64,000 bases of DNA from positions 1 through 64,000 of the forward strand of contig CABUKB010000009.1 of the NCBI GenBank assembly GCA_902492045.1, given 5' to 3'. The notes below the pieces were generated by a model. The model worked only from the letters and a program-made list of their open reading frames with translations, was not told the DNA's origin and made no database searches. Numbering within the stretch: position 1 is the first letter of the stretch; each line of letters opens with the position of its first letter. Made by a program: the position numbers and the translations under genes. Shown piece by piece: positions 1 to 8,960 of the stretch. Origin of the DNA: an uncultured Oscillospiraceae bacterium. Its GTDB lineage: Bacteria; Bacillota; Clostridia; Oscillospirales; Acutalibacteraceae.

Positions 1-41
1 CCCCCAATCGGTTTTTATGACCGGTTGGGGGTTCTCTTTTT
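1..41 (+). terminator. Rho-independent terminator of an upstream gene
   Basis: A 12-bp stem (CCCCCAATCGGT paired with ACCGGTTGGGGG, one G-U pair) is followed by a T-rich tract. It ends a transcript that enters from outside the window. I see no T-box specifier or antiterminator sequence between it and leuS, so it does not look like a leuS attenuator. Confidence 0.75.
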
Positions 42-104
42 TCCGATTCCATGGGCGCCTTTTATGTCCTCCCTCCTTTTCTACTCCCTTTTTCCTTTTC
101 TCTG

Positions 105-133
105 TTCACTTTTTTTAAAAAATGGTGTATGAT
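105..133 (+). promoter_or_regulatory. Candidate vegetative promoter of leuS
   Basis: TTCACT (105-110) and TATGAT (128-133) are separated by 17 bp and lie about 90 bp upstream of the leuS start. The -35 is imperfect and the -10 is good. Confidence 0.5.
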
Positions 134-225
134 ACATACAAGGCAACGGCCCTCCCGCTCAAATTTACAGATGGATTTGTATTGATTTGAGCCGGCGGAA
201 TTCAAGATGCTGGGAGAGAATGACA

Positions 226-2649
226 ATGGGTTACGGTAAGCATACGGACGAAAAATGGCAGAAGCGGTGGGAGAAGGAACATCTTTATCGTTTTGATCCG
301 GATAAGGATAACAAACTGTATTGCCTGGAGATGTTTTCCTATCCTTCTGGTGCGCAGCTTCACGTGGGGCATTGGTATAATTATGGATTGGCGGATATCT
401 GGGCCCGTGCTAAAAAGATGCAGGGGTACAATCTTTTCCATCCCCAGGGATTTGATGCGTTTGGCCTGCCCGCAGAAAACTATGCGATTAAGACCGGGAT
501 TCATCCGAAAGATTCCACCTACCGCAACATCGAGTGTATGAAGGAACAGCTCGTGAAAATGGGCGCTTCCTATGATTTCAACTATATGGTGGTAACCTGC
601 GACGAGGAATACTATAAATGGACGCAGTGGCTATTTCTCAAGTTGTATGAACGTGGGTTGGCCTATCGAGCCAAAGCGCCGGTCAACTGGTGCCCCTCCT
701 GCAAGACGGTGCTGGCCAACGAACAGGTGGTGGAGGGGTGCTGCGAACGCTGCCACACCGAAGTGAAAAAGGAACATCGGACGCAGTGGTTTTTTAAGAT
801 TACAGACTATGCCCAACGTCTGCTAGACGGTTTGGAGGGCCTTCAATGGCCGGAAAAGACCAAAAAAATCCAAACAAACTGGATTGGAAAATCCACCGGT
901 GCTGAGGTCCTGTTTCAGGTTAAGGACCGGGAGATTGTTTTGCCGGCCTTTACCACCCGTGTGGACACCATATACGGCGTGTCCTTTGTGGTACTTGCCC
1001 CTGAACGAGAGGGCGTGATGGATATAGTGACCCCGGCGCAAAAGGACGAGGTGGTCCGTTACATCGAGCAGACGAAGAAAATCAGCGAAATTGAGCGCCT
1101 CTCCACGGTTCGTGAACGCACAGGGGTATTTACCGGTTCCTATGCAGTGAATCCCGTCAATGGGGAAGAAATCCCGATTTATATCGCCGACTATGTTTTG
1201 GATACCTATGGGACCGGTTGCGTTATGGCTGTGCCGGCGCATGATGAACGGGATTTCGATTTTGCCACACGGTATCATCTGCCCATCCGCCAGGTCATCG
1301 CCTCCTCGGACGGAGAGCAGAAATTGCCGTTTTGTGCTTACGGCCGCCTGATCAACAGCGGGGATTATACCGGATTGAGCAGTGAGGAAGCACGGGAGAA
1401 AATCGCCGATTTCCTGGAATCCAAGGGGATGGGGGAACACAAGGTTTGCTATAGACTGCGGGATTGGCTGGTTTCCAGACAGCGGTATTGGGGCGCCCCT
1501 ATTCCGATTCTTTACTGCGATCATTGCGGCGAGGTGCCGGTTCCGGAAGCGGATCTGCCGGTCAAGTTGCCCTATGATGTGGAATTTCGCCCCGACGGGG
1601 ATTCTCCTTTGGCCCAATGCCCGTCCTTCATGAATACGGTCTGCCCCAAATGCGGCCGTCCAGCCCGACGGGAATCGGATACCTTGGACACTTTTGTGGA
1701 TTCTTCCTGGTATTTCCTGCGTTATCCCGATAACCATAATCCTCAAAAGCCGTTCGACAGCGCCCTTATCAACCGTCTGTTGCCGGTGGATATGTATGTC
1801 GGTGGTGCCGAACACGCTGCCATGCATCTGCTTTACTCCCGGTTTATCACCAAAGTGCTGCACGATATGGGCCTGATTGATTTCGACGAGCCTTTCCTGC
1901 GGCTGGTGCATCAAGGGACCATCTTAGGACCCGACGGTAACAAAATGAGCAAGTCCAAGGGCAACACCATCAATCCAGACGATTATATTGAGCGGTACGG
2001 TTCGGACGTATTCCGGATGTATCTGGCCTTTGGATTTTCCTTTGTGGACGGCGGTCCCTGGAACGATGATGGGATCAAGGCGATCTCCAAGTTTGTCGGC
2101 CGGACCGAGGCGTTTGTCGATGCGTTCGTACAGGAGCCTGGAACGGCAGAGACGTATGGAGAAAGGGAGAAGGAACTGGATTTTGTGCGGCATAACACGC
2201 TGAAAAGCGTGGCCAACGACGTCGAGATCTTTCAGTTCAACACCTGCATTGCCCGTTTGATGGAACTGTATAACGCCATGGCAGCCTATAAAAACGGTCC
2301 GGTGAACAAAGAGTTTTTGCAAGGCGTACTGGACGATTTTGTACGGCTTCTCGCCTGTTTTGCCCCCCACTTCGGAGAAGAGCTGTGGGAAAAGCTGGGA
2401 CACGACGCCTCCGTCTTTCATGAGCAATGGACGGTATATGATCCGGCCAAACTGGTACGGGACGAGATCGAGATGGTGGTGCAGCTCAACGGCAAGGTTA
2501 AGCTCAAAATGGTTTTGCCGAGGGATTTACCCCGTGAAGAGATCCAAGACCGCGTTATGCGGGATCCCAAGGTAGAGGCATTGCTGGAGGGCCGCCCGGT
2601 CCGCAAAGTGATCGTTGTACCCAACAAACTCTGTAATCTGGTGGTGTAA
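226..2649 (+). CDS. leuS: Leucyl-tRNA synthetase
   Basis: Class I aminoacyl-tRNA synthetase that charges tRNA-Leu in the cytoplasm; about 807 residues, normal for bacterial LeuRS. The HIGH-type motif HVGH is at residues 46-49 and the KMSKS loop near 573-577. Cys pairs (CPSC...CERC and CDHC...CPKC) mark zinc-binding and editing-domain regions, and the C-terminal anticodon-binding region is complete. An in-frame TTG at 187 and an ATG at 220 exist. The ATG at 226 is preferred because GGGAGAG (212-218) lies 7 nt upstream of it. It has its own promoter and ends at a strong terminator, so it appears monocistronic. Confidence 0.97.
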   Translation: MGYGKHTDEKWQKRWEKEHLYRFDPDKDNKLYCLEMFSYPSGAQLHVGHWYNYGLADIWARAKKMQGYNLFHPQGFDAFGLPAENYAIKTGIHPKDSTYRNIECMKEQLVKMGASYDFNYMVVTCDEEYYKWTQWLFLKLYERGLAYRAKAPVNWCPSCKTVLANEQVVEGCCERCHTEVKKEHRTQWFFKITDYAQRLLDGLEGLQWPEKTKKIQTNWIGKSTGAEVLFQVKDREIVLPAFTTRVDTIYGVSFVVLAPEREGVMDIVTPAQKDEVVRYIEQTKKISEIERLSTVRERTGVFTGSYAVNPVNGEEIPIYIADYVLDTYGTGCVMAVPAHDERDFDFATRYHLPIRQVIASSDGEQKLPFCAYGRLINSGDYTGLSSEEAREKIADFLESKGMGEHKVCYRLRDWLVSRQRYWGAPIPILYCDHCGEVPVPEADLPVKLPYDVEFRPDGDSPLAQCPSFMNTVCPKCGRPARRESDTLDTFVDSSWYFLRYPDNHNPQKPFDSALINRLLPVDMYVGGAEHAAMHLLYSRFITKVLHDMGLIDFDEPFLRLVHQGTILGPDGNKMSKSKGNTINPDDYIERYGSDVFRMYLAFGFSFVDGGPWNDDGIKAISKFVGRTEAFVDAFVQEPGTAETYGEREKELDFVRHNTLKSVANDVEIFQFNTCIARLMELYNAMAAYKNGPVNKEFLQGVLDDFVRLLACFAPHFGEELWEKLGHDASVFHEQWTVYDPAKLVRDEIEMVVQLNGKVKLKMVLPRDLPREEIQDRVMRDPKVEALLEGRPVRKVIVVPNKLCNLVV

Positions 2650-2744
2650 TGGGATCTCCTATATGAAATGAGGAAATGAGGCAATGCCGAAATTATGCGA
2701 TAAATGGTCAACCGCTTGATCGAAGCGATGGCGTTATGAATGCC

Positions 2745-2786
2745 AAAAGACCGGCACCCGGTGAAAGATGGGTGCCGGTCTTTTTT
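2745..2786. terminator. Bidirectional terminator between leuS and the convergent lipoprotein gene
   Basis: AAAAGACCGGCACCC pairs with GGGTGCCGGTCTTTT, leaving T-runs on both strands. It can end leuS (plus) and the lipoprotein gene (minus). Confidence 0.85.
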
Positions 2787-2895
2787 GGAATTTAACCGCG
2801 ATCTTAGTCATCAATTCGTCACATTCAGCCCAAGCTTGCGACAGACGGGACCGAAGGGAAATGGCCGAGGAGTGATTTACAGCCTAAATCCGGAT

Positions 2896-3576
2896 TTATA
2901 CGGCTGTCCATGCCGAACGGGTTAGAAGTTTATCATCAATCGCTTCCTTCAACTTCGCATTGAAAGCGGCTTCATCTACTTCTTTTCCGTCCACTTCATA
3001 ATAGGGGCAGGGATTCGGATCATTCTCAACCATCGGTTCGTCGCGGGCAAATAAGCTGGCTACTTCCTCTTTTTCCCCACTGGATTGATAGCGAAATAGG
3101 GTATAGTAGCGGCAGCCGGCATAATCGTATTGTTGTACGATCGTACCATCCTGAAGAGGGTAATCCCGACGGGTCATTTCCACCGTGTCATGATTCCAAC
3201 AAATCAACTGCCCATCCTCATAATGAAACACGGCGTTATAGTTGCCTGGATTCTCCTTCCATTGAACCAGCAATTCGCTGACGCCATCTCCATCTAAATC
3301 CATCGTGGTATATTCCAATTCGCTGTTTGGAAGAATAAGGTCCGCCCATTCCTGACCCAGCTGAGTGTCCCCCAACAGGGAGATATCTCCCGAGAGCAGA
3401 TTTGAATAGGCTGTCTGCGCTTTATCTTCGTCAGGGGATACGGATGCTGCAGGCTTGGCTGAACATCCAGCGAGTAATACCAAACAAGAAGTTATGAGTA
3501 TGAGCGATTTTGGCAATTTCCCATGCAGACAGTTTAACCCGTTTGAATTCATCATGATTTTTCCCCTTTTGCTCAT
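2896..3576 (-). CDS. Hypothetical lipoprotein
   Basis: 226 residues. The N-terminus has a basic stretch, a hydrophobic segment and a lipobox (LLAGC) near residue 37, so it is predicted to be a lipidated exported protein. The mature part is acidic. It contains a calcium-loop-like LDLDGDGVSELLVQW-type segment (DLDGDGVSE), seen in FG-GAP/dockerin-like surface proteins, and several aromatic-rich beta strands. I do not recognise a specific family. Two starts are possible: ATG 3576 with AAGGAG about 10 nt upstream, or the ATG pair seven codons later with AAAGGGG. It is a single-gene unit, convergent with leuS. Confidence 0.75.
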   Translation of the reverse strand: MSKRGKIMMNSNGLNCLHGKLPKSLILITSCLVLLAGCSAKPAASVSPDEDKAQTAYSNLLSGDISLLGDTQLGQEWADLILPNSELEYTTMDLDGDGVSELLVQWKENPGNYNAVFHYEDGQLICWNHDTVEMTRRDYPLQDGTIVQQYDYAGCRYYTLFRYQSSGEKEEVASLFARDEPMVENDPNPCPYYEVDGKEVDEAAFNAKLKEAIDDKLLTRSAWTAV

Positions 3577-3665
3577 TCTCTTTCCACTCCTTATGTTGTT
3601 GGCACTTTTCCCCTTTCCTCATGCAGATGACGCGTGCAGATGAGGAATCCTATAGTGCTACTATC

Positions 3666-3694
3666 ATAATATGGCGGTAAAGGGAGAAAATCAA
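3666..3694 (-). promoter_or_regulatory. Promoter of the lipoprotein gene
   Basis: Read on the minus strand, TTGATT (3694-3689) and TATTAT (3671-3666) are separated by 17 bp, about 90 bp upstream of the lipoprotein start. The rest of the 3577-3983 gap holds one imperfect hairpin and the groESL terminator; I see no gene in it. Confidence 0.55.
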
Positions 3695-3775
3695 GACAAA
3701 ATTCGATATTTCATAATAACAGTTTTGTTACAATTGGGAGAACGGATCTATCAAATTCGAGAATAAAGGATTTTA

Positions 3776-3827
3776 TCCCTCGCCAACGGGAGCGGTGCCA
3801 TTAACGATGCCGATACCCGGTGAGGGA
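3776..3827. other. Imperfect inverted repeat of unknown role
   Basis: TCCCTCGCC near 3776 pairs with GGTGAGGGA ending near 3827, with a partly self-complementary interior. There is no T-tract, and I could not match it to a known riboswitch consensus. Confidence 0.3.
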
Positions 3828-3874
3828 CAAGTTCAAAAGTAAGAGAACTGCGGTATATGAGCTCACAAGAGATG

Positions 3875-3915
3875 AAAAAGCGCGACCAAGGTTATAAGCC
3901 TTAGTCGCGCTTTTT
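3875..3915 (-). terminator. groESL terminator
   Basis: A 17-bp stem with one mismatch (AAAAAGCGCGACCAAGG with CCTTAGTCGCGCTTTTT) lies about 70 bp past the groL stop. On the minus strand the hairpin is followed by a T-run. Confidence 0.85.
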
Positions 3916-3983
3916 ATCGGACGAATGTCATGGGGGCGTGGAATGCCGGTTCCATGTTCCGGAATCGGTCATCTCCGTTTTTC

Positions 3984-5612
3984 TTAATACATCCCGTCCA
4001 TGCCGCCGGGAGCAGCCGGAGCCGGGGGAGTGGGTTCCTTCTTATCCGCCACCAGGGATTCGGTCGTCAGCACCATGGCGGCCACCGAAGCGGCATTTTG
4101 GAGCGCGGAACGGCAGACCTTGGTCGGATCAACAATGCCGGCAGAGAACATATCGACATACTCTTCCTTGGCAAAGTCAAAACCATAGTTGATCTTGTCG
4201 GCGGTCACAATCTTGTCGATGATGACACTGCCTTCCAGACCGGCGTTGGCCGCGATCTGGCGCAGGGGTTCCTCCAGAGCTTTTTTGACGATTTTGATTC
4301 CGGTCTTCTCGTCCCCTTCGGATTTGGCGACCATATCGTCCAGGACTTTGGAGGCGCTGATCAGCGCCACGCCGCCGCCGGCAACCAGGCCTTCCTCGAC
4401 AGCCGCTTTGGTCGCGGACAGCGCATCCTCGATCCGCAGCTTCTTCTCCTTCATCTCGACCTCGGTCGCGGCACCGACCTTGATGACCGCCACGCCGCCG
4501 GCCAGTTTAGCCAGCCGTTCCTGCAGCTTCTCCCGGTCGAAATCGGAAGTGGTGGTTTCGATCTGGGCACGGATCTGCGCGACACGGTTTTTGATCTGTT
4601 CGCTGTCGCCCAAGCCATCCACGATGATGGTGTTTTCCTTCTGTACTTTCACCTGGCGGGCACGGCCCAGCATATCCATGGTGGTCTCCTTGAGATCGAG
4701 ACCGAGTTCTTCTGAAATCACCTGTCCGCCGGTGAGGATGGCGATATCCTGCAGCATTTCCTTGCGGCGGTCGCCAAAGCCGGGGGCCTTGACCGCGACA
4801 CAGGTAAAGGTTCCGCGCAGCTTGTTGACAATCAGGGTGGACAGCGCCTCGCCCTCAACATCCTCAGCGATGATGACCAGCTTTTTACCCGCCTGCAGAA
4901 TCTGCTCGAGCAGAGGCAGGATGTCCTGGATATTGGAAATCTTCTTATCGGTAATCAGGAGATAGGCGTCATCGATGACAGCTTCCATCTTCTCGGTATC
5001 GGTGACCATATAGGGGGTGATATAGCCGCGGTCGAACTGCATGCCTTCCACCACTTCGGTGTAGGTTTCCGCCGTCTTGGATTCCTCGACGGTGATCACG
5101 CCGTCGGCGGAGACCTTTTCCATGGCTTCCGCGATCAGCTTGCCGATGACGGCGTCGCCGGCCGAAATGGTCGCGGCGGAGGCGATATCTTCCGAACCGC
5201 TGACCTTTTTGGAGTTCTTCTTGACTTCTTCCACCACCGCGTCTACAGCGGATTGGATGCCCTTCTTGACGCCCATGGGATTGGCACCGGCCGCGACATT
5301 CTTCATTCCCTCGCGGATAAGAGCCTGGGCGAGCAGAGTGGCGGTGGTGGTGCCATCACCGGCCACATCGTTGGTCTTGGTGGAGACTTCCTTGACGAGC
5401 TGGGCCCCCATGTTTTCAAACGCGTCTTCGAGTTCGATTTCCTTGGCGATGGTCACGCCGTCGTTGGTGATGAGCGGAGCGCCGAATTTTTTATCCAGTA
5501 CGACGTTGCGGCCGCGCGGACCGAGGGTGATTTTTACGGTATCCGCCAGTTGGTCGACACCGGATTGGAGAGCCTTGCGGGCATCTTCCCCGAACAGAAT
5601 TTGTTTAGCCAT
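3984..5612 (-). CDS. groL: Chaperonin GroEL
   Basis: 542 residues, the usual length for the 60-kDa chaperonin that folds proteins in the GroEL-GroES cage. It starts MAKQILFGEDAR and carries the ATP-binding GDGTTTATLLAQAL motif near residues 86-99. The C-terminus ends in a short Gly/Met tail (GGMDGMY) instead of the long GGM repeat of many homologues. It lies 24 bp downstream of groS with a good RBS (GGAGGT) and ends at the 3875-3915 terminator. Control is expected through the CIRCE site upstream of groS. Confidence 0.99.
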   Translation of the reverse strand: MAKQILFGEDARKALQSGVDQLADTVKITLGPRGRNVVLDKKFGAPLITNDGVTIAKEIELEDAFENMGAQLVKEVSTKTNDVAGDGTTTATLLAQALIREGMKNVAAGANPMGVKKGIQSAVDAVVEEVKKNSKKVSGSEDIASAATISAGDAVIGKLIAEAMEKVSADGVITVEESKTAETYTEVVEGMQFDRGYITPYMVTDTEKMEAVIDDAYLLITDKKISNIQDILPLLEQILQAGKKLVIIAEDVEGEALSTLIVNKLRGTFTCVAVKAPGFGDRRKEMLQDIAILTGGQVISEELGLDLKETTMDMLGRARQVKVQKENTIIVDGLGDSEQIKNRVAQIRAQIETTTSDFDREKLQERLAKLAGGVAVIKVGAATEVEMKEKKLRIEDALSATKAAVEEGLVAGGGVALISASKVLDDMVAKSEGDEKTGIKIVKKALEEPLRQIAANAGLEGSVIIDKIVTADKINYGFDFAKEEYVDMFSAGIVDPTKVCRSALQNAASVAAMVLTTESLVADKKEPTPPAPAAPGGMDGMY

Positions 5613-5636
5613 AACGGTTTACCTCCTACAATCTAA

Positions 5637-5921
5637 TTACTCGACAACAGCCAGAATGTCGCTTTGCCGGACAATGGTGTATTCCACGCCGTCAATTTTA
5701 ACCTCGGTGCCGGAATACTTGCTGGTGATGACCTTGTCGCCGGCTTTGACATACATGGTCACATCCTTGCCGTCTACGTTGCCGCCAGGCCCAACCGCCA
5801 CGACTTCGGCCACCTGGGGTTTCTCTTTTGCGGAGCCGGCCAGAATAATGCCGCTCTTTGTCGTCTCCTCGGCTTCCACCATTTTGATGACCACTCTGTC
5901 CGCCAGAGGTTTCATCGTCAT
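5637..5921 (-). CDS. groS: Co-chaperonin GroES
   Basis: 94 residues with the GroES fold signature MKPLADRVVIK at the N-terminus, a mobile loop (TTKSGIILAGSAKEKP) and a C-terminal I-V-D-I-L-type strand. It caps GroEL during folding. An in-frame ATG at 5945 also exists, but AAGGAGG sits 9 nt upstream of the ATG at 5921, and that start gives the usual family length. It is the first gene of the groESL operon. Confidence 0.98.
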   Translation of the reverse strand: MTMKPLADRVVIKMVEAEETTKSGIILAGSAKEKPQVAEVVAVGPGGNVDGKDVTMYVKAGDKVITSKYSGTEVKIDGVEYTIVRQSDILAVVE

Positions 5922-5954
5922 AACTTTCATCCTCCTTAGAGTCATGTACTAGAT

Positions 5955-5981
5955 TTAGCACTCCGATGTTTTGAGTGCTAA
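5955..5981. promoter_or_regulatory. CIRCE operator (HrcA binding site)
   Basis: Exact TTAGCACTC-N9-GAGTGCTAA inverted repeat between the groESL -10 box and the groS start. This is the established HrcA repressor site for heat-shock control. hrcA itself is not in the window. Confidence 0.97.
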
Positions 5982-5985
5982 ATCT

Positions 5986-6013
5986 ATTTTAGCCTGAAAG
6001 CTGGAAAAATCAA
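5986..6013 (-). promoter_or_regulatory. groESL promoter
   Basis: On the minus strand, TTGATT (6013-6008) and TAAAAT (5991-5986) are 16 bp apart, immediately upstream of CIRCE, so HrcA bound at CIRCE would block initiation. Confidence 0.75.
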
Positions 6014-6150
6014 GAGGGTAAACCGCATTTTTACAAGATTTCATAATTTTTTTACAATTCCTATCAGGAGCGGGGCCTTGGAATGCCGGTGATACAAGGC
6101 CGCGCCCTCTCAATGGCGGCTCGGGTGCGGCGAATACGGCACCTGACGGA

Positions 6151-7272
6151 TTAAGACCGGTAATACAGATAGAGTTGGCATTTGAGCATGCCGTTATATA
6201 GCTTGCGGCGTTTGTCCGCTTTTCGGCCAAATAAGGTTTCAAAATTTTCATGGGGGCTGATGATTCCATATGTCCAGCCTTTTTTAGGCTGAAACACCCG
6301 GCCCATGGTCCGGTAAAGCTCCTCTGCGGACCGAACGTCCAGCAGGCGTTCCCCATACGGCGGGTTGCAGAGGAGTACGCCGTTTTCCCCCTCGGGAACA
6401 AACGTCCCCAGATCCCGTACAGCAGCGGCGACACAATCTCCCACCCCTGCCTTGCCGGCGTTTTCCAGTGTCAAACGGACCGCCTCGGGATCGGTATCGC
6501 CGCCTGATGCCTGGAAGGGGCCGTCCTTTCGGATCTGAGTCTTTGCCCGGCTGCGCTCTTGCTCCCAGATATCAGGCGGAACGGAACCCCACCGCATCGC
6601 GGCAAACCGGCGCCGCAGCCCCGGCGCGATGCGTCTGGCCGCGAGTGCCGCCTCGATCAGCAGCGTACCGGAGCCGCAGCAGGGATCCACCACCCGTTCG
6701 GCCAGCCTTGCCCTGGCCAGATCCACCATGGCGGCAGCCAGGGTTTCCTTTAAAGGGGCGCCTCCCGCGTTTTGCCGGTAGCCTCGTTTGTGCAGTCCCG
6801 GGCCACTGGTATCGAGAAGCAGAGACGCCTCGTCTTTGAGCAGAGTGAACTGCACCTGCACCGGCGCGCCGCTCTCCTCAAACCAGGAAAGCCGATAAAC
6901 GCTTTTCAGCCGTTCCACAATCGCCTTTTTGATGATCGCCTGGCAGTCGGGGACACTGTGAAGGGTGGAACTCAAAGACCAGCCTTTGACGGGAAACGCG
7001 TCTTTCTTTCCGATCCAATGTTCCCATGGCAGGGAACGGACCCCTTCAAACAGGGCCTCAAAGCTGGACGCATGAAAGCGGCCTATATGAATCTGGATTC
7101 TCTCGGCATAACGGGAGCCGATGTTGGCCCTGGCCAGCATTTCCGGTCCTCCGCTGAAAAGTACCCGTCCGTTTTGCACCCGGACATCCTGCGCCTCCAT
7201 CCGTTTGAGCTCATCTCCCAGGATCCCTTCTATACCGAACAGGCAGGGCGCCGCGTATTCCCACTTTTCCAT
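6151..7272 (-). CDS. THUMP-domain class I SAM-dependent RNA methyltransferase (RlmL/YpsC type)
   Basis: 373 residues. The N-terminal third has the THUMP/ferredoxin-like RNA-binding region. It is followed by a Rossmann methyltransferase domain with motif I VDPCCGSGTLLIEAA (about residues 190-205) and the catalytic NPPYGERL motif typical of N2-guanine or N6-adenine RNA methyltransferases. Homologues methylate G2445 of 23S rRNA (RlmL N-terminal part) or tRNA; the exact site cannot be read from sequence. It stands alone between hpf and the groESL promoter on the same strand. Confidence 0.9.
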   Translation of the reverse strand: MEKWEYAAPCLFGIEGILGDELKRMEAQDVRVQNGRVLFSGGPEMLARANIGSRYAERIQIHIGRFHASSFEALFEGVRSLPWEHWIGKKDAFPVKGWSLSSTLHSVPDCQAIIKKAIVERLKSVYRLSWFEESGAPVQVQFTLLKDEASLLLDTSGPGLHKRGYRQNAGGAPLKETLAAAMVDLARARLAERVVDPCCGSGTLLIEAALAARRIAPGLRRRFAAMRWGSVPPDIWEQERSRAKTQIRKDGPFQASGGDTDPEAVRLTLENAGKAGVGDCVAAAVRDLGTFVPEGENGVLLCNPPYGERLLDVRSAEELYRTMGRVFQPKKGWTYGIISPHENFETLFGRKADKRRKLYNGMLKCQLYLYYRS

Positions 7273-7353
7273 TCCGATTCCTATCCTTTCCAGGCATTGG
7301 CCCTGTGCGGGCTATGGGGTTCACCCGAAGTGTTGCCGCCGAAAGTTTTCAAT

Positions 7354-7388
7354 GAAAAGGAGACGGCCGCGCCGCCGCGGCCGTCCTC
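7354..7388 (-). terminator. hpf terminator
   Basis: On the minus strand a GACGGCCGCG/CGCGGCCGTC stem (arms at 7385-7376 and 7371-7362) is followed by CTCCTTTTC. It lies 13 bp after the hpf stop. Confidence 0.65.
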
Positions 7389-7400
7389 TGCGATAGACGA

Positions 7401-7928
7401 TCATTCCCCGCCGGGCTCGAGCAAACCGTAATTGCCGTCCCGGCGGCGGTACACCACATTGATCTCACCGGTCTCTCCATTGCGAAACATATAAAACTGA
7501 TGCCCGATCAGATTCATCTGCAATATGGCTTCCTCAATGTCCAGGGGTTTGACGGGGAAGGATTTGGATTTGACCACATGAAACTCGTCTTCATCCTCTT
7601 CCGTGCCTCCGGCCTCCAAATCGTCAAAAGCATGCACCCGCAGCCGTTTTTCCAATCGGGTCTTATTTTTCCGGATCTGCCGGAGCAACACATCCATCAG
7701 GCGATCAACGGCTTCGTTTGGTTCCTCTGCCGCATCTTCTGCACGAATCACCATGCCGTTATAGCGAATGGTGATTTCCACCCGCATGAGGTTGCGTTCA
7801 CTCGTGACGGTGACATCCGCTCTGGCGTCGGATTCGAAAAACTTGTCCAGTTTGGACAGCTTCGTCTCCGTGCGTTCCACAAAGGACGGGCGAAGAGAAC
7901 ATTTCCTGCCGGTCATCGTTACCTTCAT
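7401..7928 (-). CDS. hpf: Ribosome hibernation promoting factor, long form
   Basis: About 175 residues: an N-terminal HPF/RaiA beta-alpha-beta domain (residues 1-100) that binds the 30S decoding region, an acidic linker, and a C-terminal dimerisation domain with the conserved IGHQFYMFRN segment. The long form dimerises ribosomes into 100S particles in stationary phase. A GTG three codons upstream (7937) also opens the frame. The ATG at 7928 is chosen because TTGGAG sits 8 nt before it. An extended -10 (TGGTATACT, 8014-8006 on the minus strand) lies upstream. Confidence 0.95.
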   Translation of the reverse strand: MKVTMTGRKCSLRPSFVERTETKLSKLDKFFESDARADVTVTSERNLMRVEITIRYNGMVIRAEDAAEEPNEAVDRLMDVLLRQIRKNKTRLEKRLRVHAFDDLEAGGTEEDEDEFHVVKSKSFPVKPLDIEEAILQMNLIGHQFYMFRNGETGEINVVYRRRDGNYGLLEPGGE

Positions 7929-8068
7929 ACCATTCACTCCAATCCTTTTTCATGGGTTCGGGGAGCCCACGGCCGACAAATCCGCCGGGGATACGCCCCA
8001 ATGTGAGTATACCAGCTTTTCCCATAAAAATAAACAAGGAATTGTGAACGTTTGAAGCCGGGCGGACT

Positions 8069-8911
8069 TTACAGAACAGCCGAGGCGTGTCTGGTCACAT
8101 GACAACCCACGTTGACGGCCACCGGCAGGCCGGCGATATGGGTGGGATAGGTTTCGACCGACACGCCCAGGGCGGTCGTGTTCCCGCCGAATCCCTGAGG
8201 GCCGATGCCCAGAGCGTTGACGGCTTCCAGTGCATCCCGTTCCAGTTCAGCATAATACGGATCGCTGTTTGGGCGGTCGAGAGGACGGCACAAAGCTTTT
8301 TTGGCCAAGAATGCGCACATCTCGAAATCACCGCCGATCCCCACTCCCAATACCATGGGCGGGCAGGGATTGCTCCCGGCCTTCCGAGCGGCCTGTACGA
8401 TACAGTCGAGTACCCGATCCCGGTCCGCCGCCGGGGTGAGCATGAATATTCGGCTCATATTTTCGCTGCCGAACCCCTTTGGGGCGACGGTGAGTTCCAG
8501 GCGGTCTCCCTGCGTCAGTTCGGTATGCAGCACCGCCGGGGCATTATTCCCGGTGTTCGTCCGGCGGAGCGGATCCTCCACGACGGAGCAGCGCAGCAGT
8601 CCTTCGGTATATCCTCTTGCCACCCCTCGGTTCACAGCATCCCGCAGCAGTCCCCCGGTGATATGCACCTCCTGGCCCACCCGGGCGAACACCACCGCCA
8701 TCCCGGTATCCTGGCAGACGGGAAGGCTGAGTTCCTCGGCGGCGTCCAGATTCGCTTCCAGATCCCGCATGATTTCCCGGGCCAGAGGCGCGTTCTCCCG
8801 TTTCGCCGCCTGGCCGACCGCGCGGCAGATATCCGCCGGCAGATGCCGGTTCGCTTCGATACACAAATCCCGTACCGTCTGTTCAATGACGGTGACGTTT
8901 ATATCCCGCAT
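8069..8911 (-). CDS. Class I (Fe-S) fumarate hydratase, alpha subunit
   Basis: 280 residues matching the alpha (N-terminal) half of class I fumarase/tartrate dehydratase, which interconverts fumarate and malate with a [4Fe-4S] cluster. Candidate cluster cysteines are in LPVCQDTGM, EMCAFLAKK and VGCHVTRHA, and GIGPQGFGG and RRTNTGNNAPA are family motifs. AAAGGAG lies 7 nt before the ATG. The beta subunit that normally follows is absent: the next gene downstream is hpf, and nothing fits in the 140-bp gap. The gene 49 bp upstream is an amidohydrolase. Confidence 0.92.
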   Translation of the reverse strand: MRDINVTVIEQTVRDLCIEANRHLPADICRAVGQAAKRENAPLAREIMRDLEANLDAAEELSLPVCQDTGMAVVFARVGQEVHITGGLLRDAVNRGVARGYTEGLLRCSVVEDPLRRTNTGNNAPAVLHTELTQGDRLELTVAPKGFGSENMSRIFMLTPAADRDRVLDCIVQAARKAGSNPCPPMVLGVGIGGDFEMCAFLAKKALCRPLDRPNSDPYYAELERDALEAVNALGIGPQGFGGNTTALGVSVETYPTHIAGLPVAVNVGCHVTRHASAVL

Positions 8912-8960
8912 CGTTCTTCTCCTTTGTCGCCGCCCTGGTTTGGGCGCCTACCACTGATTT

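Noticed and set aside
1..225. T-box riboswitch upstream of leuS
   Set aside because: No specifier stem or AGGGTGG-type antiterminator sequence; the hairpin at 1-41 lies before the promoter and ends an upstream gene.
823..1914. Long minus-strand open frame (363 codons) opposite leuS
   Set aside because: It is the antisense shadow of a complete, well-conserved synthetase; the product has no recognisable domains and the frame follows the third-position composition of leuS.
2740..2925. 61-codon plus-strand frame after leuS
   Set aside because: It overlaps a strong bidirectional terminator and has no RBS.
3930..4715. Plus-strand frames opposite groL
   Set aside because: Low-complexity shadows of the chaperonin; no RBS and no domain.
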